A DNA stretch of 64,000 nt from Lineus longissimus. Taxonomy: Eukaryota > Nemertea > Pilidiophora > Heteronemertea > Lineidae. This document shows positions 11,734-24,414 of the stretch, in pieces. The position numbers and the translations under genes were made by a program. The notes under the pieces are model-generated. The model saw only the letters and a program-made list of their open reading frames with translations, did no database searches and had not been told where the DNA came from. The stretch covers positions 4,526,001-4,590,000 of the forward strand of contig NC_088320.1 in NCBI RefSeq assembly GCF_910592395.1. The letters run 5' to 3'. Numbering within the stretch: position 1 is the first letter of the stretch; the number at the start of each line of letters is the position of its first letter.

Positions 11734-12632
11734 TTAGTATCGTCTAATTTGAGGTTTGAAGGTTAGGTTTGAACTCGGATGATTGAATTGGATCATCTGA
11801 CTGCTGGTGTGTGGTGGATTTCTGAAGCAGTCAAGAATTGTCGGCCTTGGAATCTTTGAGTTGCCACAGCATCATTTGAGGAAATTCCATGACTGTTAGC
11901 TGATGAAAGTTGCAGTTGTGATGTTGTCCTGGTCATGTCTATAGTACTGGTATATGACTGAAGGGAGGAAAGTCAGTTGCTGTAAATCAGTCAGGAGTCG
12001 CAACAACTTCAAGGTCGATGTGCGTATACTTGTCTTATAATTCAATACTTACAAATGTTGCAGTTGTGATGTCTCCTGACTGTATTCACAGTATACGACA
12101 GTTTAGATTTTGTTATCTATCATTGTGATCAAGTTTGTTGGTCAGTCTGTCTCATTGCTTATAAACATAGGCGAATGTAACATTAGGTAATATTATAAAT
12201 ACAAACTATATCTCTTAATATATGTATATATCTATGTAAAACAGAAAGTTGTATCTGTGAAAAGTAAAGAACAAAGCAATAATTATTTTCATTTGTGAAT
12301 TTTTTGATAACTTGACCAAAAAGTGTGCTGTATACTATATTGCATTTGCTGAACAATAAATGAGAAGAAACGTCATTTAAAATTGTTTGAAACTTTCGTG
12401 ACATGTTTATTTTTACATCAAATTTGAAATTGTAAGTATTCATTTGTAAAATAGAACCATCCATTCATCATTGATATGTTATCATTAATTTTCATGATCT
12501 AAACTTAATATTCAGGAATATATTCTACTTACTGGTACTTTCCCAGCCAAAATGTCAGTAGTCTCTCAAGGTGTTAGCTGCCAGCTATAAGAATAGTCAT
12601 AGAATTGGGTCTTTTTTGACAGTTGACTGGCG

Positions 12633-12760
12633 AATGGTCCTAGTGTGCACCATGCTTTATCTTAAATGGTCCCTAGTGTGCAGCATAGTCCCTAGTGTGC
12701 ATCATAGTCCCTAGTGTGCACCATGCTTTTATCTTGACCAGTCCCTGGTGTGCTTCATCT
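12633..12760. repeat. Tandem repeat with core ccctagtgtgca
   Basis: Five copies of a roughly 20-25 bp unit centred on gtccctagtgtgcancat. A longer unit containing catgcttttatctt is interspersed, so the array has two levels. Confidence 0.8.
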
Positions 12761-13063
12761 GGACTTTCAAGGCTGACCACGCTACCATCATATTCTCATG
12801 GAACTACAGTAATATATGACGCAAAACACTGCAAGTCAGAATGGCTGTACAAAAGAGTGACCCAAGTTTCTTGGTAGAAAAAGTGCAGTTTCTGGGAAAG
12901 ACTTTTTCATAATTTTGGAATTGTCCTCCTCAAAGTTTCTCTGATCTCATACATGTTAGTTTTTCAACCAATGAATGTGTTTTATGCAAAGTAGGTTGGC
13001 CCATTAAACAACATTTGAATAATCTTCTATTAATGTCCCGTTGTTGTCATCAATCATTAGTAA

Positions 13064-13205
13064 GGGGGAAATAATAGGTTCATTTTTGGTATGGGGAAAT
13101 AATAGGTTCATTTTTAGGAAGGGGAAATGATAGGTTCATTTCTGGTATGGGGAATTAATAGGTTCATTTTTTGTGTGGGTGAAATGATAGGTTCATTTTT
13201 AGTTA
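13064..13205. repeat. About 30-bp tandem repeat, five units
   Basis: Degenerate units of the form ggggaaataataggttcatt plus about nine T-rich bases follow one another from 13064 to 13205. Confidence 0.85.
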
Positions 13206-15023
13206 GGAGAAAGCAGTAATATGGTCATTTTGGAGCCTTCATAACCCCAAACAAAAGGGTTGTGTCCATGTGTCTTGGTCTTGACAGTAAATGCTGTACA
13301 CTGTGTTTAGGTCCTGAATCGGTCAGTCTATTCAATAGGTAAATGAATTCTGTCTTGGCCAAGACAATTCCATAAATTTGCCCCATGTTGACGATGAACT
13401 GTCTAGGGTGGTTCTTCTCCTGTATGTCTCCAGTCTATGTCTATGTCTGAATGTGTGTATTAATGTATGTCTTCGTGTACTGTGTATATGTAAAGGCTGT
13501 TCCAGTAAATATCCGACCTCTTATTTCATAAAATGGAAGACACCAATCCAAGATGGAGAGATTTTAGGGTGGGGTTATACATGTTACAAATATTAGGCAA
13601 TCTTTCCAATACGAAGAAAATTCCAAACTTTTCGAAATAATAGGCTCGCAAAATGAAGGTCTTAACAGTATTGGTGCTCATACTGTTGTCCAAGCCTACA
13701 GGGTGAGACAATGATAGCTCTAATTCATAGCTTGTACCTGTGGGGTAAGTAAACAAAATGGGGAAGTCCTTCTATACTGTGTGAGTTACGTATTTGTGTT
13801 TGCTTGTTACTTACCCTTGAGCCTGATTCTGTGTAATTTATCATCAAATTTATGTTTAATTGTGTGATTTTGAGGTGTTTTTTTATGGAGCTTGAGTATT
13901 TGTAATGTACATAGTTTGATTATCTGGATGTTTCCCATTTCAGGACTTGTGTAATTGGGAGGGGGGATTTTCCTGGAACCGCCATGTATTCTATCTTGTA
14001 CTTTCACCCAGTAATCTTCTCTGTACAGTGTACATGTATATGCTGTAAATGTTAAATGAAACAGTGGAGTTATCCTAGATTTACCATGTAGAATATTTCA
14101 TAGTCGGTTTAAAATTCATGCAAATAAATGGACTTCATTTTGGATATATTTGAAACAATAAATTGTTTGGGTTGTTCCTTCTGTGACAAAAGCCTTGCTG
14201 CATTGGCTCCTCCAGAGCTTAATACAGTTCCAGTTGAGAAGTTCGGATTTTGATCCGTGTACGAGGTGATTTTTGTTTCCAGGCAAACCAGACACGTAGG
14301 CCTACTGCAAATGACAGTTCTGCATTTGGAGCATCCATAAGTATTAAGGTAGTGGGAAGGGATGGGCGTTTGTTGTTTCTGAGTATAGGGGTTTCTGTTA
14401 ACTGTGCTTTAAGAGAGACTGGGCATGGTGCCAGTCTCTTAAATCAAAGTCAACAGACGACCATGCCATCCCGAGCTTCGCGCGATATGGACCATTCTGG
14501 GAAAACTCAATGAGTTAGGTATGCTCATCAGCATAATCTATTGTTAGCCCCTGCTCGATGTAATCTTGCGCAGTGTTGCTTCTGCCCACAAACATCGTGC
14601 TGGAAAACGTCTCGTACGAAGAAAGTCTGGCATGCGCCAGACTACTGTGATAAAAATTACCATTGCAGAGACTCTGTGACGTAGGCATATATTTTTTACA
14701 ATTAAAAATGCTCTCAAAACACGGTATGGAATGATTATTTATTAACATTTCCTGAACTATATACGTTCTAATTATCATTTTACATAAATAGGTCGGCGTT
14801 CGGTCGCGTGCTTTTCTTTCCTCGTGACAATATACAGCAAAATAGTCACAACCCCACAATCGCGCTTTTAGTCCGTGATAAGTCCATGTTTCGCCAGCTT
14901 CGTTATTTTGCCGCTACGCGGCGCGTTGGGTCCTCGCGTCCAGCCATCAATGTTAATGGCATTAGAAACATAGTACCTTTCAGGCTGAGAACAAAGACAC
15001 AATACAATTTCAATGACAATAGT

Positions 15024-15040
15024 TTTATTAAATGTTTATT
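15024..15040 (-). terminator. MEOX candidate poly(A) signals
   Basis: Two AATAAA hexamers on the minus strand (15024-15029 and 15035-15040) lie about 415-430 nt after the MEOX stop codon, a plausible 3' UTR length. Confidence 0.5.
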
Positions 15041-15343
15041 TACAAGTGCTGAATACTGATATGGTAAATCATTGTTACAGATTAATATGTTGATATACAT
15101 TAAATCATAAAATAAGAACTGCTAACGGATCTAGCTCTGGGAGCTGGCTGCTACAGGGACCCCTCTGATCTGCTGTGCAAGCCTTTCTTTCAAAAGATGT
15201 CTTTCCTGGCTTCACTTATAAAAGTATCGCCCTATGTCGTCTACTGACCCGTCACAGTTCATTGAGTCAACTTTGATTTGACCAATTTTTCGTCACTTGA
15301 AAGAGCACCGACAATCCTGACTACTGGATATAGTATATACGAA

Positions 15344-15387
15344 AGCCCATAAAGGCTTATTCCAATTTCGAATAAGCCTTCTGGGCT
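15344..15387 (-). promoter_or_regulatory. Stem-loop in MEOX 3' UTR
   Basis: Arms at 15344-15362 and 15370-15387 form an 11-bp stem, a small internal loop and a 5-bp lower stem around a 7-nt loop. It begins 68 nt after the MEOX stop on the transcribed strand. The structure is seen in sequence; a role in mRNA control is a guess. Confidence 0.5.
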
Positions 15388-15454
15388 CTCTTAATACGAC
15401 TGTCAATATTCACAACCCTGATTAATCCTGAATGACCTTACTGCCACGGTGAGG

Positions 15455-18400
15455 TCATGACGAAGCACCTCCCGCGTGGTCGTGGTCTTGCAGTTCGTGA
15501 AATGCCGGTGGGTTGCTAGACGTGACGATTGGTTGAAGTTTCCCTGTAACTTTGTCCTTAGCAAGTTGTGCTCCTTTTACACGTTTCCACTTCATGCGAC
15601 GGTTTTGGAACCAGACTTTTACCTACAAAGACAGATTTGAAAAGAACGTGTCAAGAATAGATGTGAGATTTAGAAACACGAATAATAATCATGAACGTAA
15701 CCTTGTTCTCCTGCACAAGAGGAAAAGCGGACTGGGGGACGAATATAGTGTCATTTGAACGCTTTAAGCCTTAAGGAAATAAAACCAAGGGTTAAGAGCT
15801 GTAGAGTGAACGTAAAAGTTATGTTGAGAAGCACCTTCGATGGATGACCGAGGGTAACCGGGTATCGCCATGCCAAAATATCCTTGACATACAGTTCCAT
15901 CTTCTAGTTGGGACAGCTTCTGTCCGACTTCACAGCAATTCATATATCTATACATAGTTCCATCGTCTAGTCGGGATAACTTCTAAACGAATTCGCATCG
16001 ATAATGGAACATATTTACGGGCATCTAACGTCTTGTACGACGAAAGCATGAACGAGTGATGTTCACACCCGGGTACAAACGTACAATCAAAGGTAACAAG
16101 CCTGTAGTAAAGTGCGGCAATGTTGCGAACCACCTCCGACCTTGGTAAAGGAACGCTACATGAGCCGAAGTGATGAGAAAAACAGATGTTAAAACACGCG
16201 AGATGTCATCAATCAGGTGATCAACAACAATGATCGTCTGCTTCAAACTTGTCGGTGCTAAATCTGATACGCCAGAAGTAGATTTTCACAACCGCTACAC
16301 CTTCAATCGGTCTCTATTTCAATCTATCTTTATGACCAGTGTAGAAGTAGAAAATGTCCCAAAGGAAAATTGTCCAGCCATGACCCCCAATAGCTCCATT
16401 GTTCCCCGGAAGTCTATCCCGGGACATTTCAAACTCCGAATAGAACAATAACGTACATGTACATGAATAGGGCACTTTACGTGGACACGTTTTATAAGGC
16501 GTCCCTTTCACATCGTTTTAATTTACTTTTTCCAGAACATAACTCGAATATTGCTTAATTTAACCAATTATCAAACAACTAGTTATGAAAATAGTTACAT
16601 GTTTTATCAAAATATCACCATGTTTTCCGACGCCGCACGTGCTGGCAAAGGTGAAACGGGTCACGACACTCGACTGCTTCGAAAATACCCCGGGAATCGT
16701 AACTCGAGAAACATGCCAGTAATGCTAATACAAATATTGAGAAGGGCTAATTGTTCATATTAAAACAAGTGAGGCATTTGATATGAAAACAACGATGCGG
16801 GAGAGAGTTGGTGTGGTTGGAGAACTCCCGACGAAGCCTCCTGCAACATGAGAAGGCTACACTCCGGACGCAGTGGACCGGCTTCGTCCTCTCGCCCGGA
16901 GATCCAATTAGGAAGACACAACGGACTGCCCCGGGAGTCTATAGGAAATGCATTCCCGACTCAACTCAGAAAAAATAGATATTGTTTTCGAGTATCACCC
17001 TTATAATTTCAGGTTTTAAGTTGATGTTGCCAGTAGGGCTCCATGCCCTGATGTGATGGCATGATTTGGCCCGAAGCAACCATTAGATTTTTTATATAAT
17101 AATCCGATACCTCGCGCTTTATAGGAGAAGCTGCCAGCGCGGGAGACTCCTTTGACACCTCATAAGGTCTAAAATGAAATGTCGGATACTATCTCAGATC
17201 AAAATAAAGTTCGACGTGACCAATCCCAACTACATAAGCAACCACACTAGTGGTTGTTCGTGTGAAACTGGTCAGGAATTCAGGAATTTCGAAATGTTGG
17301 GTGGTTTTCTATATTTTTATTTCATCTCAATCACCGCACGCGTTGCTTTTCTTCATTCTGCAACGGTGCCTTGTCTTTGGGAAGAAAATGTCGCGGTTTC
17401 CTCGCACTGCAGAATGTGTTTTTCGAGTAAACCTTTTTTAATGCGATTGTTCCGTTAGTGGTATACTTAGTACATTGTCCTTAAAATCACCGAGAGTGGT
17501 ATTTTCTTAAGAGAACTGAACAAGTTTCCCATGTGAATTTTCGGGCCAAGTTTTCCGTGTTTTTTCCCAAAGACATCGACTTACCTGTCGTTCAGTTAGG
17601 TCCAAAGCGACGGCAATCTCGTATCTCCGTAATCTCGTGAGGTAGTTGTGGATAGCAAATTCCTTCTCTAATTCCTTGATTTGTGATTTCGTGAACGCTG
17701 TGCGCTCCTTCCGCGGTTTCGTTGCTAGGTCTAATTGGTATGAACTGTCTGAACTACTGGAACCTGCGATGACATGAATAAAGAAGGCTTTTTATTGAAT
17801 ACTGTATCATATGGCTTGTGGACGATATCATAACAATCAATTTAATCACCTTGTTTTCTCTTTCCCCTTTTCTCGTTGGTTATGACATGTACGAAATCAA
17901 CAAAGAGTCGGATCGTGCAGAAATATTAAGAAAGCAAAATATCTCTACGAATTCTGAGAGAAGCCTTATTACATAACTGATGCGGTCAATCAACACGGCT
18001 TATTTACTCCACCTACTTAAGGCGATTTCCACCTTTCACCTGTCTGCGCGTGCCCTTTGAACATACACCTTCAGGTCTCGGAATCAACAGATAAACATAC
18101 TTAAGGGATTACCACACCAAGCTCGAACTAATTTATAGGCTTCTCAATTAACCCCTTAGGCTTCGACGCCGACTTTTCTTCTGACTTTTCTTCTGAAAAT
18201 CTTTGGAAAGCTTTTGATCCGTCGCGGATCAATCCGAGTTAGTTCCGAAGTGCTTGCTTTGAACATCGGAACTCCTCGGGCTCCTCCGCGAGGCATCGTT
18301 CTGGTCGTGATTATGACGTCATCATTTTTATGTTTTCTGGCTTTATCTTCCCAAATATTTCCTAAGAAGCCCTCAATGCCTGCCAGAGATTGCATAGCAT

Positions 18401-20955
18401 GAAGGTATTTGCTACCCCGACGGCCATGCCAACAGCCATCCTCGTGCAGTTTTGACAAAGTGTGCGAAAATTTTAACGGCTTTACGGGACCAAAAGACTA
18501 ACCATCCATATCCACTATCGATATAGGCCTAGGAGGGTCTCTCACCGCATTGACATCCGGATAGGCGCGGCACAGTCGTGACCCATCTCATGATGTCCAC
18601 ATGCCCCTTACACAGTTTTATTAAGTGATGGCATAATCGGCCTGACATTGAATGAAAACATGAGATCATTACGGCCGACCAACCACGCCACCACAAAAAT
18701 AAATATAACGGAACATTGTAACAAACATGGCGTCACAGTATTTGTTGTGTACTTCATGTTTATTTCGCCAACACCTGCCCTGTTTACCAACAGACAGTTA
18801 GCTCTGCCATGAGGCATGAGCTTGATTCCTCTCAGACGAGGCATTGAGGCTGAAGATGGCAAAAACTCAGCTTTGACGCCTGCCATCGAATTATACGCAG
18901 TGCGCTTCAGAAGAGGCAATGACATCACCGAAGACGAACTTTGTATCGAATCGTCAAAGTCTCCGTCGCATGCGTCTCTTGATCATACATGGAAACAAAT
19001 GAACATATCAATAAGTGGTGCGACTCATACAGATTATTAAGATATGGAAGAAAAATTGTTTATCAACCGTCACAGTGACATCACGGTTGTATACATCCGT
19101 GGTGACACCGCTATACTTTTTTCGTAGCTAAATTATGACGCATTTTGTCCATCATGCTAATGCACTGAAATCCGAAACGACCAAAGTTGTTGACATCTGT
19201 TGCCGGCACCTGATTTTGTATCTGATATCAACGAGATATATTACAAGGTGCTGTCATCGGCTTCATCGAGTCGTGAACGCCATTTGTCACCTGACGGCAA
19301 CAGACCCAGGCTGATTCAGGAGAGGATCAGGAGCAGCGACAGAAAGACATACGAAGTACCTCAGGGATTTCGTATACGCACATTTGCGTGCTATATGTTG
19401 TGCATTTCTATTAGTGTTTAGCCACGAGAATATTCGATATCCCGTTGAAAACTCTTTACCTAATCACCAAGATACTAATTAGTTCGACAAGTTAATTTGC
19501 ATGTTGCTAAATCGTCCCCAGCGGGAAGAGGTGTTCTGACATACGCAACCAGCGGTTCGCAGGTAAAAAAAACGAAGGGGAAGACCAATTAAAAACCGAT
19601 TTGCCGCTTCTATAGTGAGAAAACTTTGGTCGTCGCGCTTGCTGGGGGTTACTGTTGACGGGTCTGTTGATACAAATAGTATGTATCGTGCTCGGCCGGT
19701 ACTGTGCGTTCATTGATGATAAATAATGAAAATTTCGTCAAAATTTGGCCGGTTCGAATCTATTTTATCAACAAATCACTCCTTAGGATTTGAAATTTGC
19801 TTGTGGATAACCTTTTACTAGGCTTTTCATTGACTTAGAAAAAGTTTGAACAAAAGTCATGAGGCCGTTAAGATTTGGCACATATAGTATATATTGTGCC
19901 CAACACTGTGTGTTTCCATTACAATGTAGTATTTACGCCAAATGAAGTGGGGATGAAGATAATCTATTTCTAGTATAGAATTTAGATATATGTTTCTATG
20001 GTCAACTATATGGATACATCCAAAAAAACACAGTTTACAGCCATAATCCTAGTTATCTACTTTACCCAGTAGTGGCTTATGCTACTCATGTTGTCACTGT
20101 AGTTTCGTGCCCGACGGATAAGAAATGGCGCAGGTTTTCCATGTGGCAGTCAGATCTCGCAGTTCAGCTGCTGCACCACAAGACCTGTTACCAGGTTTTC
20201 CCGAGGAATGTGAAGAAAGAGTAGTAAAGGTTCATAGACAAGCTGTTTTTTTAGGTCTGTAGCCTGAAAATAACTGTGTATAGACGATATTCATGTCCCT
20301 CTGTATTTTTGTTTATCGGATATTCATATCGTTTTATTGCCTTAGGCTGTGATATTCACTACAAAGAAAGACATGATGACATACCAAGTCTTGCAAATGT
20401 ATTACTTCAAACTCCTCCAGTCACCTTAATACATTTTATGAATGAATTTTTTTCTCTTAACTTACCATTTGATTTTGATGTGTCGATCCCTGTAGCACCT
20501 AAAGCCAGTTGTTGTTTCATGGACCCGTTCACATCCAACGTATTACTATTCATCACATTATTACAATAGGAGTATGACGTCATACCGTTGACATTCGCTG
20601 ACGTAGCACCGTAATCTGCGACACCACGTAAGCCATTGTCCGTACACGTATTTAGAGTCTGACCGGAACACGCACTGCCGTAATTGTAAGTGTCTCTCGA
20701 AAAAAGTCCTGTAGAATTTGCAATATTACTACACGATGACGACATTGACGTAGTATGGGGTAGTCCCCATTCTGACATGTTGTTTGACCCGTGGTAGCCC
20801 AGACTGCTTCCCCCGTAGACGGACGGAAGAGGGGATGGCAGGGGGGACGAGCTGTGTTGGAGGTGCTGAAGGCTTGTGTAGTTCCCTGAGATAGGGTGGG
20901 GGTAGTGGTGAAGTGTTGGCGGGGGATTCATCCCGTATACTCGTTGCTCCATCAT
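15455..20955 (-). CDS. MEOX (Mox): MEOX/Mox (buttonless-type) homeobox transcription factor
   Basis: Exons on the minus strand: 20955-20466, 17763-17585, 15622-15455; 278 residues. Splice sites are GT-AG and phases agree (1, then 0). Two adjacent ATGs occur at 20955 and 20952. The second has the better context (A at -3, G at +4) and gives MEQRVYG, resembling vertebrate MEOX2 MEHPLFG. An in-frame stop and no further ATG lie upstream in this exon. Residues 1-163 are Ser/Asn/Tyr-rich with few recognisable motifs. The homeodomain spans residues 180-239 and contains [19 protein letters not shown] and [17 protein letters not shown], the Mox signature. The C-tail is short (39 residues), ending in a His/Asp-rich stretch and ASS. 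Mox factors act in mesoderm and muscle (vertebrates) or in specific neurons/glia (fly btn). The gene is convergent with KMT2 and divergent from STAT. Confidence 0.95.
15575..17716 (-). other. Homeobox, split between residues 44 and 45
   Basis: Homeodomain residues 1-44 are at 17716-17585 and residues 45-60 at 15622-15575. The intron falls after TERQ and before VKVWF, the classic 44/45 position. WFQN (48-51) is intact, with Gln50 and Asn51 as expected for a TAATTA-binding Antp-class protein. Confidence 0.95.
15623..17584 (-). other. MEOX intron 2, no recognised content
   Basis: About 2 kb inside the homeobox. No repeat array or RNA gene was recognised. Confidence 0.6.
17764..20465 (-). other. 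MEOX intron 1
   Basis: About 2.7 kb. It contains one full CRE palindrome (tgacgtca, about 18314-18321). No coding sequence or repeat array was recognised. Intron 1 of homeobox genes often holds enhancers, but nothing here proves that. Confidence 0.5.
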
Positions 20956-21218
20956 TGGTATAGCGTGACCGTCGAAGGTGGGTTTTCTACTCCTCGTCTG
21001 ACGCCTAGACGTCACAAAAGAGCTGGAAGTGAAAAAGCAATTGGTTCATATCAGAGTCTTTCGAACAACTGCTCATACGAATCCCTTCTACCCAGGCAAA
21101 GAAAGTGTTACGCACTCTGGTAGAGTTAATGAGCATCATGGTCAATGGGGCTATATCAGAGGCGTACAGTAAAGTGATCATATCAAAAATAAAGTACCAA
21201 CAGCTTCACTTGGCCAGA

Positions 21219-21225
21219 TTATATA
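21219..21225 (-). promoter_or_regulatory. MEOX (Mox): Possible MEOX TATA box
   Basis: TATATAA on the minus strand, 264 bp upstream of the first ATG, would imply a 5' UTR of about 235 nt. Weak evidence: one short motif in AT-rich DNA. Confidence 0.25.
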
Positions 21226-22699
21226 GAGATGAGTTTCTAGTCTTTGAAGGTAGGGTCTTTTACTGGGACATTCTCCCAAGAACAGCCAATGTGATAAGAA
21301 GAGCAGGCATTGACATCCAATAACTCTTATTATCATAATATGCACAAATACATGTATGATGATAATAATCTAATACAATATAATAGTAGTAATCATCAAG
21401 TCACTTACCTCAATCAAAGACGCAACAGTAATGTTGATGATGATGATGATGACGATAATTATACTGATAATCAAATTCAAAATAATCTCCAGACCAAAAA
21501 GCTCATCAACTTCTGGTGAATCTCAGAGTTAAAATCCTCGCATATATCAACCTGGGCTTTTCTCATCTTCTGACAGATCAAGCAACTCGAACCTGCTCAA
21601 GTAATCAATCCAGACATTCTAGTAATTGGGATGGAGAGTACTCGACGCTTATTGGCCAGTTCCTTAATTGATTGACAGGTGCACGTGGCAATAGACAACC
21701 AACTGGGTTCTGTGAACTATGGAACAGAACGCAACATCAGACCATCATCTGAGGCTGAAGGGTACTTGCGAACCTCATTGTAGATTTTGCCAAAATAGTG
21801 TTCAGTTGCTAATGTTTTTTTCTGATATAGAGAGGTTTAAAAACTAAAATTTAGGTGCATATCCTCTATGCAGTACGTCAAACAGAGTAAGCACTAACGA
21901 AAACCTTCTGAGCTCGCCTTATCTTTTCTGTGTTTCCCCGTCTATTTCGTTCAACGTAATGAATACATTCATGACTGTGATCAACGATTTTCGTCTGACT
22001 CCCTTTTTGAAGAGAAGGTGAGAAAAGGTGATTGGGAATCAGGCAATTTTTTTACTGGAGTATAAAGAAATGAAAGGCGGATGGCAGGCCCGGTAAATGT
22101 AGCCCCCCTTAAGAATTAATCCTGCCCTTCTTTTCATTGACGGATTCAGGTAACTTGCTATGGAGACCAATAACAAACGCGTACAATCAAGGCTCTGAAA
22201 TATTGCCCACTTTCTTTCTGGGGACAATATTTCCCATAACAGCTCCCGCTTTGCGCGGTGATGTTCTGAGAGGTACCTTTTTATAGCGCAACAGTAGCCT
22301 CTGTTCATCAACACCTCCGTATCTTGACAACCATGGTTGGCAACGACCCGTGAAATTACGCGAGACTTTCAGAGATCTGATATGATAAAGAAGACCAACA
22401 TGTGCGCGGAAGTTTTCGCGCCAAATATTTTACATCAGATTTTGGTTCGCGTTGTGTGGGATTTAGGTGACGAGGAGGAAAATGTGCCGATTTCTCTCCA
22501 TGCGCCTCTTCGATGTAGCAACAGACTAAATGCTGATCACTAATAACGATTTCCGCAAGTGTTGTGAGTTGGTTTTCGACATGTCAGGGAAATTCTATAG
22601 TTACATTAATTAATTTTGGTGAGATTTTCGTTGCAGTCTGAAATATGTGTACTTGAGTTTGTTAAATTCGGGTTCAGGAGTTTTCGAGTAAAAAATTAT

Positions 22700-22853
22700 A
22701 TTGATAATAATGATAATAATAATACTGATAAAAGTATATGTACATGAATGAATAAAAAAGTAAATGAAAAGATAAAAAATGGATACAGGAGGAGTCGAAC
22801 CCCTGATCTCCAGGTCGAAAGTCCAGCATTCTAACCGTTGAACCACAGCGGTC
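22700..22853 (-). mobile_element. tRNA-derived SINE-like element
   Basis: The minus strand has a B box GGTTCGACTCC (22791-22801), an A box TGGTTCAACGG (22835-22845) and a CTTTCGA anticodon-like loop (TTC, Glu-like). The acceptor arms do not pair, so it is not a working tRNA gene. A T/A-rich tail with TTA repeats follows down to about 22700. This fits a short retroelement with a tRNA head. Confidence 0.6.
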
Positions 22854-24385
22854 TTTTATGTTATGTTGGAGATTTTCCAGTCCTTGGCTGTAATAGCCAA
22901 GCTATGGCGATATGAACCTTGTGTGAAATAGAGCGACATTTTGATTTCACACAAGCTTCAGATCACCGTGATGTTGATTCGTTGAGAATTTTTTTGTGGT
23001 TGCACTTTGATGGAGGACCTGCCAGCAACAAATTATACTTGTTTTTAAGCAAACGTTGCCTCTTTTTTGTGGGAATCCATGTTTTAATTACATTGTGCTA
23101 GCTTATAGGTAAGGAATCTGTAAGCACTTCTGCCAAGAAATTCGAAGGAAAAATCATCAATATAATATTATGGGGCAATTATAGATTGACAGGGGGACCG
23201 AGGTTGGGACCCTTTTTCTGTCCTGTCCTGCAGTAGATTGGCTGGGGGATTTCGGCACACCCTTGACTAGAAAACTTAGAAAATCCAACTGGAAAAATTG
23301 TTACATTTCGTGCCATATTGGATCATTGCACTCAAGCCGAAGAGAAAAATACCGAAAATCCATAGATTTACCCAGCAGTGACGTAATCAACCTAATCATC
23401 GACGAAATCCCCTTACCTGGTGACGTCATCCGTAATGAACAAAGTGGCTCCCGATGTGAGAAATCGTCTGCCGCTTATGACGAGAAGAGAATTCTGGAAC
23501 CTGAGGGGAGGAAAGTGTGGCCAACACATGTGAGGGGTATAGAAAACTAAACCCCTTTTATTGTGTCATTAGACTTTTAAAGGGAAAATGATCATCAGAA
23601 TATGCAAAAAATAAACTACTGTTAACAAAACGGAGATACAACAGAAGAATTATGTTGGGCCTACGATCTTTTATCTTTTCGGACAATAGTCATGCGCTAC
23701 GAGTCAAATGGCGGTCTTCAAGTTTATCATATACACAGTTCCGGGACTTGGTTGTATTCAGTGATTAATAGGTTCCGCGTACATGTCTGGATAGTTTCGA
23801 TGCACTGTGAGAGACAGGCAAGACCCCTACTGCCAACTTCGTATAACACCTTGCTCCTGCCTATAGTATCCCTTTAATATCTAAGGGAGGGGGCTACACC
23901 ATAGCTAGGCTTTGTATTCATCAAGAGGATATCCATGTATATAAAACGCTTAGGTCATTCAATGGATATACGTGTAAATTTGGAGAGCTAAAGCCAAAAC
24001 TACATATCTTTTTTTATACTGACAGTCCCCCAAGTGGAAAATGGTGCTTTTTAAATGTCATGCCCAATTGGCAGAATGTTTTCTTTAACTCGTGTTTACC
24101 CCAATCCAAACACACAATTAATCTAGATCCAGATATGAACAGAGGTACTCGCCCTTAATTAATCTAATTAGTGAGAATCGGGCGTTTAACAGATGCAGCA
24201 TCGGTGTTGGATTGGAGCTAAGGAGAGGATGAACCTCTTGCAAGAGGAGGACTCACGAATTCCTGTACCGATTGATCAATCAAGATCGGGCTGGATTGGT
24301 CAGCCATCCAAAGTGCGCACCAATGTGATTAGGTCTGGTCTGGTCTGGTTCGATGTGGTCTATAAAAAGTTTACTCTCTTTACTA

Positions 24386-24414
24386 GCTCCTAGCTCTGTT
24401 CACCATCCCAAACG
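24386..24414. repeat. 29-bp sequence identical to 30533-30561, copy 1
   Basis: The block gctcctagctctgttcacca... is identical at both places and lies about 25 bp after a TATAAAA string (24361). Confidence 0.85.

Larger units (their letters stand above)
11734..15020. other. KMT2-MEOX spacer, noncoding
   Basis: AT-rich, with two tandem arrays (12633-12760 and 13064-13205) and a small perfect hairpin at 14624-14643. No coding exon or RNA gene was recognised. The distal part may belong to longer 3' UTRs of the two convergent genes. Confidence 0.6.

Noticed and set aside
14514-14700. U4 or U5 snRNA gene
   Set aside because: Only an Sm-like string and a hairpin fit; the conserved 5' parts of the known snRNAs are absent.
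20407-21015. MEOX starting at GTG 21015 with 20 extra residues (TSRRQTRSRK...)
   Set aside because: GTG is not a normal animal start, and the two ATGs at 20955/20952 match the MEOX N-terminus; an AG before 21015 could instead be a 5' UTR acceptor.
22781-22853. Functional tRNA-Glu gene
   Set aside because: A and B boxes are good but the acceptor and anticodon stems do not pair, so it is a tRNA-derived repeat.
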